Below the pieces are notes generated by a model, which did not search any database, had not been told where the DNA came from, and worked only from the letters and a program-made list of their open reading frames with translations. Below, one piece after another: positions 44,061 through 53,009 of a stretch of 64,000 nucleotides of DNA (positions within the stretch are counted from its first letter, which is position 1; each line of letters opens with the position of its first letter). Location of the stretch: assembly GCF_038024105.1 (NCBI RefSeq), contig NZ_CP150661.1, forward strand, positions 868,001 through 932,000, given 5' to 3'. A program made the position numbers and the translations under genes. The DNA is from Polaribacter butkevichii. Its GTDB lineage: Bacteria; Bacteroidota; Bacteroidia; Flavobacteriales; Flavobacteriaceae.

Positions 44061-44085
44061 TGTCCGTTCGAGTGCAGTTGAGAAC
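44061..44085. repeat. Dispersed repeat copy between thiE and thiG
   Basis: TGTCCGTTCGAGTGCAGTTG then AGAAC is the reverse complement, with a few changes, of the CTCGACTGCGCTCGAACTGA part of the 195-bp tandem units at 45631-46655. Confidence 0.75.
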
Positions 44086-44189
44086 TCTTAATAATTCCGT
44101 TAAACTAAGAACCGCTCAAAAACTACGTTTTCTACTTTCAATTAAAATATATTTTAATTTTAGTAATGCTCGAGGAGACATATCAATTT

Positions 44190-44795
44190 TTAGTTTAAAA
44201 TTTCTTGAAATTTAGCAATACTAGTTACATCTTTTGTGATTGCCCCAGAAATTGCAATTCCGTAAATACCTGTATTTGTAATTTTTGCAACGTCTTTTAA
44301 AACAATTCCGCCAATGGCTATTATTGGAGTTTCAGTTTGTAATTCTTCTAATAGATTTTTATATCCTTCGACACCTAAAACCGGACTTAAATGCTGTTTT
44401 GTTTCGGTAAACTGATAAGGGCCTAAACCAATATAATCTACTTTTTTATCTAGTAGATTTCTGCAATCTTCTAATGTATTTGCTGTTCCTCCAATAATAT
44501 AAGACGTTCCTAAAAAAGCACGAACTTTTGAAGGGCATTCATCTGTTTTTCCTAAATGAACGCCGTCTGCTTTTATTTCTTTGGCAGCCTTGTAATGATC
44601 GTTTATAATTAATTTGGCTTTAAAGCGGGTTGTTATTTCTCTTGCTTCTTTTGCCGTTTCTAAAATAGTTTTAGCATCGCTGTTTTTTAAACGTAATTGC
44701 ACCCAATCTGCACCAGCAACACACGCTTTTTGTATGTTTTCTAAATGTTCTTTGGGCGTTTCTCCTTGCGATATATAGTGTAATTTATGAATCAT
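44190..44795 (-). CDS. thiE: Thiamine phosphate synthase
   Basis: The 201-residue TIM-barrel protein has GADWVQLRLKN, LIINDHYKAAKEIKADGVHLG and the phosphate-binding loops YIIGGTAN, YIGLGPYQFTETK and IIAIGGI. It couples HMP-PP with thiazole phosphate to give thiamine phosphate. Its start overlaps the thiD stop by 4 bases, so the two enzymes are made together. A second, less typical ThiE-like gene lies upstream at 46716. This copy has all the usual motifs and is the better candidate for the main enzyme. Confidence 0.94.
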   Translation of the reverse strand: MIHKLHYISQGETPKEHLENIQKACVAGADWVQLRLKNSDAKTILETAKEAREITTRFKAKLIINDHYKAAKEIKADGVHLGKTDECPSKVRAFLGTSYIIGGTANTLEDCRNLLDKKVDYIGLGPYQFTETKQHLSPVLGVEGYKNLLEELQTETPIIAIGGIVLKDVAKITNTGIYGIAISGAITKDVTSIAKFQEILN

Positions 44796-45556
44796 TTGTT
44801 TTGATAATTATGCGTTCCTAATAAAGATTCGTTAGAACTTAAAAACTGTTCTGTGTACAATTTTGTATTTTTACAAGCGTCTTCTAAAGGAATCTCTTTT
44901 GATAAATTTGCCGCTAATGCAGCGGATAAAACACAACCACTGCCATGTTTTTCAAAAATGGGTTTTGTTGTTATTGGAGGAATATTGAGTTTTACAATTT
45001 TACTGTAATACACCTCATCCCAACCTTTTTTATCGATTCTGTGTCCTCCTTTTAGATAGATATTTGTTTTTTCTGATATAAATTCGATGGTTTCTTCAAT
45101 GCTTTTATCTGGAAACAATGCTTTTATTTCATCGTAATTTGGTGTGATGAAAGAACAGTTTTGTAATACTTTTTCAAAAGTCTCTAAATCTTGAATCGTA
45201 TGAAAAGTAAAACCAGCACTTGCTTTTAAAATAGGATCTAAGACTATTTTTATATCCGGATTTAACTTTTTTAGAGTCAGAATTATTGCTAATAAAACTT
45301 TCCAAGATTGAATGATTCCTATTTTTACAACAGGAATTGAAAAGCGTTTAAAAAGTTGTTGTATCTGACTTAATATTACTTTTTTTGGTATCCAAACACA
45401 GTCTGTAAATTCTACATCATTCTGAACCGTAACAGCAGTACACACCGATACCCCGTATAACTGATGCGCCTCAAATGTTTTGATATCCGACGTGATTCCT
45501 GCTCCGCTGGATGGGTCTAAACCTGCAATGGTGAGTATGTAGTTTTTAGTTTTCAA
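44792..45556 (-). CDS. thiD: Hydroxymethylpyrimidine/phosphomethylpyrimidine kinase
   Basis: The 254-residue ribokinase-family protein has TIAGLDPSSGAGITSDIKTF at the N-terminus, VQNDVEF, TPNYDEIKALF and HGSGCVLSAALAANL, the last being the anion hole with catalytic Cys/Asp region of ThiD. It makes HMP-PP from HMP in two phosphorylations. It overlaps thiE by 4 bases and starts just downstream of the tandem repeat block, so readthrough of that block is needed for riboswitch control unless another promoter exists. Confidence 0.94.
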   Translation of the reverse strand: MKTKNYILTIAGLDPSSGAGITSDIKTFEAHQLYGVSVCTAVTVQNDVEFTDCVWIPKKVILSQIQQLFKRFSIPVVKIGIIQSWKVLLAIILTLKKLNPDIKIVLDPILKASAGFTFHTIQDLETFEKVLQNCSFITPNYDEIKALFPDKSIEETIEFISEKTNIYLKGGHRIDKKGWDEVYYSKIVKLNIPPITTKPIFEKHGSGCVLSAALAANLSKEIPLEDACKNTKLYTEQFLSSNESLLGTHNYQNK

Positions 45557-45630
45557 ACTTCTTATTTCTTCCTTTTAATTCCGTTTTGTTTTTTTTAAAA
45601 TAATTCGTGTTTTGCAAATGTTTTTTCCAT

Positions 45631-46655
45631 ACATTTTTATTCCGTTACCATTTCATAAAAACACTCGAACTGACAAATGTTCAATTCCAATGAACTGTCA
45701 TTGCGAGGACGAAGGACGTGGCAATCTATATCTAATACATCTTCCAAATTCTTCAATCTAAATGACTTTTAATTTATTTAGTTCTCGACTGCGCTCGAAC
45801 TGACAATTGGATTCTTGTTCTCGATACATTTTTATTCCGTTACCACTTCATAAAAACACTCGAACTGACAAACGTTCAATTCCAATGAACTGTCATTGCG
45901 AGGACGAAGGACGTGACAATCTATATTTAATACATCTTCCAAATTCTTCAATCTAAATGACTTTTAATTTATTTAGTTCTCAACTGCGCTCGAACTGACA
46001 ATTGGATTCTTGTTCTCTATACATTTTTATTCCGTTACCACTTCATAAAAACACTCGAACTGACAAACATTCAATTCCAATGAACTGTCATTGCGAGGAC
46101 GAAGGACGTGGCAATCTATATCTAATACATCTTCCAAATTCTTCAATCTAAATGACTTTTAATTTTTTTAGTTCTCGACTGCGCTCGAACTGACAATTGT
46201 ATTCTTGTTCTCGATACATTTTTATTTCGCTCTCACTTTATAAAAACACTCGAACTGACAAACATTCAATTCCAATGAACTGTCATTGCGAGGACGAAGG
46301 ACGTGGCAATCTATATTTAATACATCTTCCTAATTCTTCAATCTAAATGACTTTTAATTTTTTTAGTTCTCGACTGCGCTCGAACTGACAATTGTATTCT
46401 TGTTCTCGATACATTTTTATTTCGCTCTCACTTTATAAAAACACTCGAACTGACAAACATTCAATTCCAATGAACTGTCATTGCGAGGACGAAGGACGTG
46501 GCAATCTATATTTAATACATCTTCCTAATTCTTCAATCTAAATGACTTTTAATTTATTTAGTTCTCGACTGCGCTCGAACTGACAATTGTATTCTTGTTC
46601 TCGATACATTTTTATTCCGTTATCACTGCATAAAAACACTCGAACTGACAGACAA
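45631..46655. repeat. Five 195-bp tandem repeats inside the thiamine operon
   Basis: Start points ACATTTTTAT at 45631, 45826, 46021, 46216 and 46411, with a partial sixth at 46606, all spaced exactly 195 bases. Each unit holds CACTCGAACTGACAAA, a GTCATTGCGAGGACGAAG box and CTCGACTGCGCTCGAACTGA, and units differ at only a few positions (for example TCCGTTACCA versus TTCGCTCTCA). No long open frame runs through them. The 45557-45630 flank has nothing else. This is the largest noncoding stretch of the window. Confidence 0.95.
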
Positions 46656-46677
46656 TTATTCAAATACACAACAAACA

Positions 46678-46710
46678 GATTCCTTCTTTCGTTCCTCAAT
46701 CGGAATGACA
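46678..46710. repeat. Degenerate copy of the AGATTGCTTCG...CAATGACA element
   Basis: AGATTCCTTCTTTCGTTCCT then CAATCGGAATGACA resembles the right arm of the 576-639 palindrome and lies at the end of the tandem block, next to the stop of the ThiE-like gene. Confidence 0.6.
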
Positions 46711-46715
46711 TTTCA

Positions 46716-47312
46716 TTAAACTAACGAATAATACTTATCTTTTATACTTTTAAAACTCTCTACCGGATTCTCTGCATTCCAAACGCCACCTAAAACACCA
46801 ATACCCTTAAAACCTAGTTGTAACGTTTCTTGTATTGTTTCAGAATTAATTCCGCCCATGCCAACAATTTTTTTACCAATATCGTTTACATCAAAACCTT
46901 TGCCTTCGTATCCTTCTTTAGAAATCGATGAAAAAACCGGACTTAATAAATGGTAATCGAATTCGAAATAACAATCCTTTAAAACTTTTGGCTCATGAAA
47001 AGAAGAACTAATTGTTTTACCATACATGTTTAACGTTTTAAAGTACTCACTCGGATTATCGATATAATCTATGCGTTTTTGCTCTTGAAAATGAATGCCT
47101 TTTAAATTAAAATCGTTTATTAATTCATGATGATAATGCACTACAATTCTGTTGTGGTATTCTTTATCTATTCGATTTAAATACGCAACGTGTTCTTCGT
47201 AGTTTTTCTCGGGTTTTCTAAAATGATAAAAACGCAAACCATGTTCGAATAACTGGTTTAGTATGTCAATTTCATTAGGAATATCTTTTTCTGGTGCAAT
47301 AAGAACTATCAT
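46716..47312 (-). CDS. TenI/ThiE-like thiamine phosphate synthase homologue
   Basis: The 198-residue TIM-barrel protein has LNQLFEHGLRFYHFRKPEK, VVHYHHELINDFNLKGIHF and VGMGGINSETIQETLQLGFKGIGVLGGVW. It follows the ThiE outline but replaces standard residues (for example INDxxxxA becomes VHYHHELI), as in TenI-like thiazole tautomerases. It lies second to thiC in the thi operon. A TenI-type isomerase or auxiliary role is more likely than duplicate synthase activity; the residues alone do not settle it. Confidence 0.8.
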   Translation of the reverse strand: MIVLIAPEKDIPNEIDILNQLFEHGLRFYHFRKPEKNYEEHVAYLNRIDKEYHNRIVVHYHHELINDFNLKGIHFQEQKRIDYIDNPSEYFKTLNMYGKTISSSFHEPKVLKDCYFEFDYHLLSPVFSSISKEGYEGKGFDVNDIGKKIVGMGGINSETIQETLQLGFKGIGVLGGVWNAENPVESFKSIKDKYYSLV

Positions 47313-47333
47313 ATTTTTTATAATTGAATTAAC

Positions 47334-47365
47334 AGATTACTTCGTCGTTCCTCCTCGTAATGACA
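47334..47365. repeat. Degenerate copy of the AGATTGCTTCG...AATGACA element
   Basis: AGATTACTTCGTCGTTCCTC then CTCGTAATGACA lies 22 bases before the start of the ThiE-like gene and resembles the right arm of the palindrome at 576-639. Confidence 0.6.
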
Positions 47366-47431
47366 ATATTTTTTAACTACTAGTAATGACGTATCCGTTG
47401 GTTGAGTTAGGGATTACAGTGGCATCCTTTT

Positions 47432-47489
47432 GCTGTCAGTTCGAGTGAATTTATACAGTGGAACGGAATAAATTTGTATCGAGAACAAG
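47432..47489. repeat. Inverted single copy of part of the 195-bp repeat
   Basis: CTGTCAGTTCGAGTG, then CAGTGGAACGGAATAAA and TATCGAGAACAAG, is the reverse complement of the opening 58 bases of a tandem unit at 45631-46655. It sits downstream of thiC; the rest of 47313-47552 includes only this, the degenerate element at 47334 and a short GC-rich stem near 47509-47530. Confidence 0.8.
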
Positions 47490-47552
47490 CAAAAGATATA
47501 ACGGAAAGCCCGACCACGCTTTTTTTCTAAGCGTGGGAACTTCCTAATTATA

Positions 47553-49445
<1,893 letters not shown>

Positions 49446-49460
49446 TTAAATGTTTAACTA

Positions 49461-49664
49461 TTACCCACCTTGTGTGGATTTAATAATTAAAACTTCATCA
49501 CTATTTTGAAGTAACCGTAAAGACCAATCGCTTTTTTTAACTACACTGCCATTTATAGCAACAGCAATTCCGTTTGTCTTTATTTCTAAAAAACGAATTA
49601 ATTCTGCTAACGCTAAAGTTTCTGAAAATTGATGATTTTCTTGGTTTACTTTTATAGTAATCAT
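49461..49664 (-). CDS. thiS: Sulfur carrier protein ThiS
   Basis: The 67-residue ubiquitin-like protein starts MITIKVNQENHQF (ATG 49664; the frame upstream to 49751 runs into the riboswitch and is not coding). It ends KSTQGG, the Gly-Gly that ThiF adenylates and turns into a thiocarboxylate. First gene of the thi operon, directly downstream of the riboswitch. Confidence 0.93.
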   Translation of the reverse strand: MITIKVNQENHQFSETLALAELIRFLEIKTNGIAVAINGSVVKKSDWSLRLLQNSDEVLIIKSTQGG

Positions 49665-49723
49665 ATTTTTTAAATATTTACTGTAAACCGTAGAGAGGTA
49701 GTTTTGTATAACTAAATCTAAGC

Positions 49724-49803
49724 AACTTTTTCCTACGTTGGTATTAACCAAATCAGGTTCTAAGGATTTTTCTCAAACTAATTTAATAGCTACTCCTAAA
49801 GTT
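49724..49803 (-). ncRNA. TPP riboswitch (THI element)
   Basis: On the minus strand AACTTTAGGAG begins P1 and the conserved TPP box segments follow: TTTGAGAAAAATCCTTAGAA, then CCTGATTTGGTTAATACCA and ACGTAGGAAAAAGTT, whose AAAGTT closes P1 with AACTTT. CTGAGA/GAACCTGAT/CGTAGG type consensus is clear. The ligand is thiamine pyrophosphate; binding should lower thiS-thiC expression. It lies 59 bases before the thiS ATG, in the right position for translation or transcription control. Confidence 0.93.
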
Positions 49804-49810
49804 TACTTTA

Positions 49811-49818
49811 CAAATGTA
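49811..49818 (-). promoter_or_regulatory. -7 promoter box of the thiamine operon
   Basis: TACATTTG on the minus strand (49818-49811) fits TAnnTTTG and lies 8 bases before the riboswitch, so transcription would start right at the aptamer. Confidence 0.65.
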
Positions 49819-49885
49819 TTGTATTATTTGAATATAAAAGAAGTTTTAAGCTTTAATTCTAAAAGATTTTTTAAACCTACTATAA

Positions 49886-50188
49886 TTAAGCCTGTTTTTT
49901 ATCATTTGGCAAATCGTCTTGAAATGCAGAAGGTAAAATATCTGGAATTAATTTTATTAAAAGCGGTAATAACAAAGCCCCACCAGGTAATAAAAACACC
50001 GCTAAAGAAGGAACTGCTTTACAAATATCTAATAACTGAACTTTAATTTTCTCTTTTTCTTCTTCAGATAAATTAGAATGTGTTGCTTTCTTTATTAAAA
50101 AAACAGCCTCTTTACTTTGCCTTAGTTCTAACGCAAGTCTTTGCTTATTTCTAATAAGCAATAGTTTTATTTCTTCTAAACTTGTCAT
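49886..50188 (-). CDS. Small LETM1-like protein
   Basis: The 100-residue protein has helical N-terminal part and C-terminal AVFLLPGGALLLPLLIKLIPDILPSAF, close to the conserved core of the LETM1 ion-transport family (PGGsLLLPLLIKLLP). There is no signal peptide, and only one possible membrane segment. The start overlaps the stop of the proline dehydrogenase gene by one base (TAATG), so it is translationally coupled. The function of such short bacterial forms is unknown. Confidence 0.7.
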   Translation of the reverse strand: MTSLEEIKLLLIRNKQRLALELRQSKEAVFLIKKATHSNLSEEEKEKIKVQLLDICKAVPSLAVFLLPGGALLLPLLIKLIPDILPSAFQDDLPNDKKQA

Positions 50189-51351
50189 TATAATTTCCTC
50201 CTCTTTCTTTCTGTTTTTAACAGGTTTAACTCTCTACTTGTTTGTCCGGAAACCGATGTATTTTCTTCTGCTCTTCTAATTAAATAAGGCATTACATCTC
50301 TTACAGGACCAAAAGGAAGATACTTTGCTACGTTATAGCCTTGATTGGCTAAATTGTAACTAATATGATCGCTCATACCAAATAATTGTCCGAACCAAAG
50401 GCGATTATCATTTTCTTTAATTCCATACTTTTTGGCTAAGTCCATTAACAAATAAGAACTTTCTTCATTATGTGTTCCTGCAAATAAGGCCATTTTAGGA
50501 TGCTCCATCATGTATTTTATACAGGTATCATAATTGATATCTGTAGCTTGTTTGTCTTTACAAATTGGTGATGGATAGCCTTTTTCTTCGGCTCTTTCTC
50601 TTTCTTTTTCCATATAAGCACCTCTAACGACTTTCATGCCGATATAAAATCCTTTCTGTTTTGCCTTTTCATGCAATGCTTTAAGATAGTCCATTCTGTC
50701 ATGCTTATACATTTGTAAGGTATTAAAAACAATGGCTTTTTCTTTGTTGTAGATTTCCATTAATTCTTCTATTAACTCATCAGCAGCTTTTTGCATCCAG
50801 CTTTCTTCTGCATCAATTAATAAAGGAACGTCTTTTTTTACAGCCAATTCACATACTTTATGAAAACGTGCTACTACTCTATTCCACTCTTCTTGTTCTT
50901 CTGTAGTTAACTCTTTTGCTTCGGATATTTTTTGAAACAACCCAAAACGACCAAAACCAGAGGGTTTAAATACCGCATAAGGAATGGATTGTTTTTCTTC
51001 ACAGAAATTAAGAATTTTTAAGATCTTTTCTAAAGCTCCATCAAAACTTACTTCTTTGTCTTGCCCTTCTACAGAATAATCTAAAACACTATGTACGTTT
51101 CCGTTTGCATACATGTTATCTATAATAGGCATACAATCGTCTTCTGTTACACCTCCACAAAAATGATCGAAAACCGTAGATCGTATAAGACCTTCTACCG
51201 GTAAATGAACTTTTAACGCAAAATTAGTTACCGCGCTACCAATTCTTACCATGGGTTCGTTTTGTATCATTTTAAACAAAAAATAAGCGCGTTCTAATTG
51301 AGAATCTGATTTTAAAGCAAAAGCTACTTCTGTATTATCAAAAAGTTTCAT
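50188..51351 (-). CDS. Proline dehydrogenase
   Basis: The 387-residue protein (ATG 51351, MKLFDNTEVAFALK; the frame upstream to 51375 crosses the promoter) is a single-domain ProDH/PutA TIM barrel: LRSTVFDHFCGG-type start, DAEESWMQ, GMKVVRGAYMEKERERAEE, FAGTHNEES and LPFGPVRDVMPYLIRRAEEN with the FAD-binding Arg/Glu set. It oxidises proline to pyrroline-5-carboxylate with FAD at the inner membrane face. The partner P5C dehydrogenase is not in the window. Coupled to the small LETM1-like gene. Confidence 0.94.
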   Translation of the reverse strand: MKLFDNTEVAFALKSDSQLERAYFLFKMIQNEPMVRIGSAVTNFALKVHLPVEGLIRSTVFDHFCGGVTEDDCMPIIDNMYANGNVHSVLDYSVEGQDKEVSFDGALEKILKILNFCEEKQSIPYAVFKPSGFGRFGLFQKISEAKELTTEEQEEWNRVVARFHKVCELAVKKDVPLLIDAEESWMQKAADELIEELMEIYNKEKAIVFNTLQMYKHDRMDYLKALHEKAKQKGFYIGMKVVRGAYMEKERERAEEKGYPSPICKDKQATDINYDTCIKYMMEHPKMALFAGTHNEESSYLLMDLAKKYGIKENDNRLWFGQLFGMSDHISYNLANQGYNVAKYLPFGPVRDVMPYLIRRAEENTSVSGQTSRELNLLKTERKRRKL

Positions 51352-51371
51352 ACTATATCGTTTTAGTAGAA

Positions 51372-51379
51372 ACAAATAT
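51372..51379 (-). promoter_or_regulatory. -7 promoter box of the proline dehydrogenase gene
   Basis: TATATTTG on the minus strand (51379-51372) fits TAnnTTTG and lies 21 bases before the ATG at 51351. It faces the aroB gene divergently. Confidence 0.6.
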
Positions 51380-51440
51380 AACTATAGAATGGTAATAATT
51401 GAATATTTTATTTTTAATTTGCACACTTAATAATTTAGCA

Positions 51441-52499
51441 ATGAAAACTATTCAAGCAGTAACATATCCTGTTCATTTTCAGAACAAAGCATACCAAGAA
51501 CTTTCTAATTTAATTGAGACTAATAACTACTCTACACTCTTTATTTTGGTTGATGAGAATACTTTAGAGCATTGTTATCCGAAATTTATACCCAATTTAG
51601 AGACCGATAAACGTATTGAACTTATAGAAATTGAGTCTGGAGAAATTAATAAAAACTTAGAAACTTGTGTTGGCGTTTGGAATGCAATTACCGAATTAGG
51701 TGGGGATAGAAAAAGTTTAATGATTACTTTAGGTGGTGGCGTAATTACAGATTTAGGTGGTTTTGTTGCTTCTTGTTTTAAACGCGGAATTGACTTTATA
51801 AACATACCAACTACATTATTATCTATGGTTGATGCTTCTGTTGGAGGAAAAACTGGAGTTGATTTAGGCGTGTTAAAAAATCAGATAGGATTGTTTGCAA
51901 ATCCGGAAATGGTGATTGTTGATACAGATTATTTAACCACTGTTTCTAAAAGAGAAATTAAATCTGGTACCGCAGAAATACTTAAATACGGAATCACTTA
52001 CGACCTTAAACTATTTAAAGAGATAAAGAACAGTAAAGAGCTGGATATAAATAAGTTAATACACCGTTCTGTATCCATAAAAAATGAAGTGGTTTTACAA
52101 GATCCGAAAGAACAAGGCTTACGAAAAATTTTAAATTTTGGACATACCTTAGGGCACGCTATTGAGTCTTTTTATCTAGAATCTGAAGACAAAGAAAACC
52201 TAACACACGGAGAAGCAATTGCCATAGGTATGGTTTGTGAGTGTTTTATGTCTTCTAAATTATTAGGTTTCCCTAGCGAAAAAGTAAGTGAAGTAAAAGA
52301 GGTGGTTTTATCAATTTATAATAAAACAAATCTTTTAAAAGAAGATTTTTCTGCCATCATGGAAATGTTAAAACATGATAAGAAAAACGTAAACGGACAA
52401 GTAAATTTTGTTTTACTAAACGATTATGAAGATTATAAAATAGACTGTAAAGTACCCGAAGAATTAATTATTGAGAGTATGGAGTTTTATAATTCTTAA
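51441..52499 (+). CDS. aroB: 3-dehydroquinate synthase
   Basis: The 352-residue protein starts MKTIQAVTYPVHF (ATG 51441; the frame open to 51399 lacks family pattern). It has GGGVITDLGGFVA (NAD loop), INIPTTLLSMVDASVGGKTGV (substrate/Zn region), KYGITYD and LNFGHTLGHAIES with zinc His ligands, and THGEAIAIGM. It converts DAHP to 3-dehydroquinate in the shikimate route. Divergent from the proline dehydrogenase gene and alone in its direction. Confidence 0.95.
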   Translation: MKTIQAVTYPVHFQNKAYQELSNLIETNNYSTLFILVDENTLEHCYPKFIPNLETDKRIELIEIESGEINKNLETCVGVWNAITELGGDRKSLMITLGGGVITDLGGFVASCFKRGIDFINIPTTLLSMVDASVGGKTGVDLGVLKNQIGLFANPEMVIVDTDYLTTVSKREIKSGTAEILKYGITYDLKLFKEIKNSKELDINKLIHRSVSIKNEVVLQDPKEQGLRKILNFGHTLGHAIESFYLESEDKENLTHGEAIAIGMVCECFMSSKLLGFPSEKVSEVKEVVLSIYNKTNLLKEDFSAIMEMLKHDKKNVNGQVNFVLLNDYEDYKIDCKVPEELIIESMEFYNS

Positions 52500-52510
52500 A
52501 AATAACTTTA

Positions 52511-52585
52511 GGACTTGAGGACTTAAGACTTAGGACTTAGGACTTAGGACTTAGGACTTAAGACTTAGGACTTAGGACTTAGGAC
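52511..52585. repeat. Heptanucleotide tandem repeat (GGACTTA)
   Basis: About ten units of GGACTTA or AGACTTA in a row, all seven bases, just after the aroB stop. Such arrays change copy number by slippage. Confidence 0.9.
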
Positions 52586-52610
52586 AAATTGCAATATTCA
52601 ATGATAAAAC

Positions 52611-52651
52611 AAAAAAGGATAATTAATATGAAAAATTAATTATCCTTTTTT
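52611..52651. terminator. Bidirectional terminator between aroB and a small gene
   Basis: AAAAAAGGATAATTAAT pairs with ATTAATTATCCTTTTTT around a seven-base loop, with a T-run on both strands. Confidence 0.92.
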
Positions 52652-52676
52652 GCTCTGTATGTCCAAACAAGGGGTC

Positions 52677-52880
52677 TTAAGAAATTTTCCAATCGTCAAT
52701 AAAATCTTTAACCACCTCTATACTACAAACTCTATCAGCTTTTATATCTTCTTCAGCTTCTGCTATGTCTTTGTTTGCATGTATTTGCTGCTTAAACATA
52801 TTATATAACCCCTGTAAGGAAGTTTCATCTTCATTTTGAATAAGCTCTAACATTTCTTTACGCATTTCTAAGGTGCTCAT
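52677..52880 (-). CDS. Small hypothetical protein, antitoxin-like
   Basis: The 67-residue protein is helical and acidic: MSTLEMRKEMLELIQN, then FKQQIHANKDIAEAEEDIKAD and a C-terminal VVKDFIDDWKIS. The shape (N-terminal MSTxEMRKEML, C-terminal tail) recalls small Bacteroidota proteins annotated as addiction-module antitoxins, but no toxin gene is next to it. No function is assigned. Confidence 0.55.
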   Translation of the reverse strand: MSTLEMRKEMLELIQNEDETSLQGLYNMFKQQIHANKDIAEAEEDIKADRVCSIEVVKDFIDDWKIS

Positions 52881-52944
52881 AACGATTGTTTTATTTAGTA
52901 AATATAAGAATTTTCATCAATAATTATTCCTATTGGCAATTAAC

Positions 52945-52983
52945 ACAAAAAATCCTTTCAACTTTTTAACAGCTGAAAGGATT
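52945..52983 (-). terminator. Terminator of the TonB-dependent receptor gene
   Basis: AATCCTTTCA (52951-52960) pairs with TGAAAGGATT (52974-52983). On the minus strand it is followed by TTTTTT. Confidence 0.88.
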
Positions 52984-53009
52984 AATATGATTTATTTTAA
53001 TACGAGTCT

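Noticed and set aside
45631..46655. CRISPR array
   Set aside because: Units are 195 bases, with no short repeat and variable spacer alternation and no cas genes; it is a plain tandem repeat.
49738..50046. Plus-strand open frame of 102 codons
   Set aside because: It runs through the TPP riboswitch and antisense to the LETM1-like gene, and has no conserved pattern.
52511..52585. CRISPR or iterons of an origin
   Set aside because: Seven-base units without spacers, next to aroB and not dnaA or rep genes.
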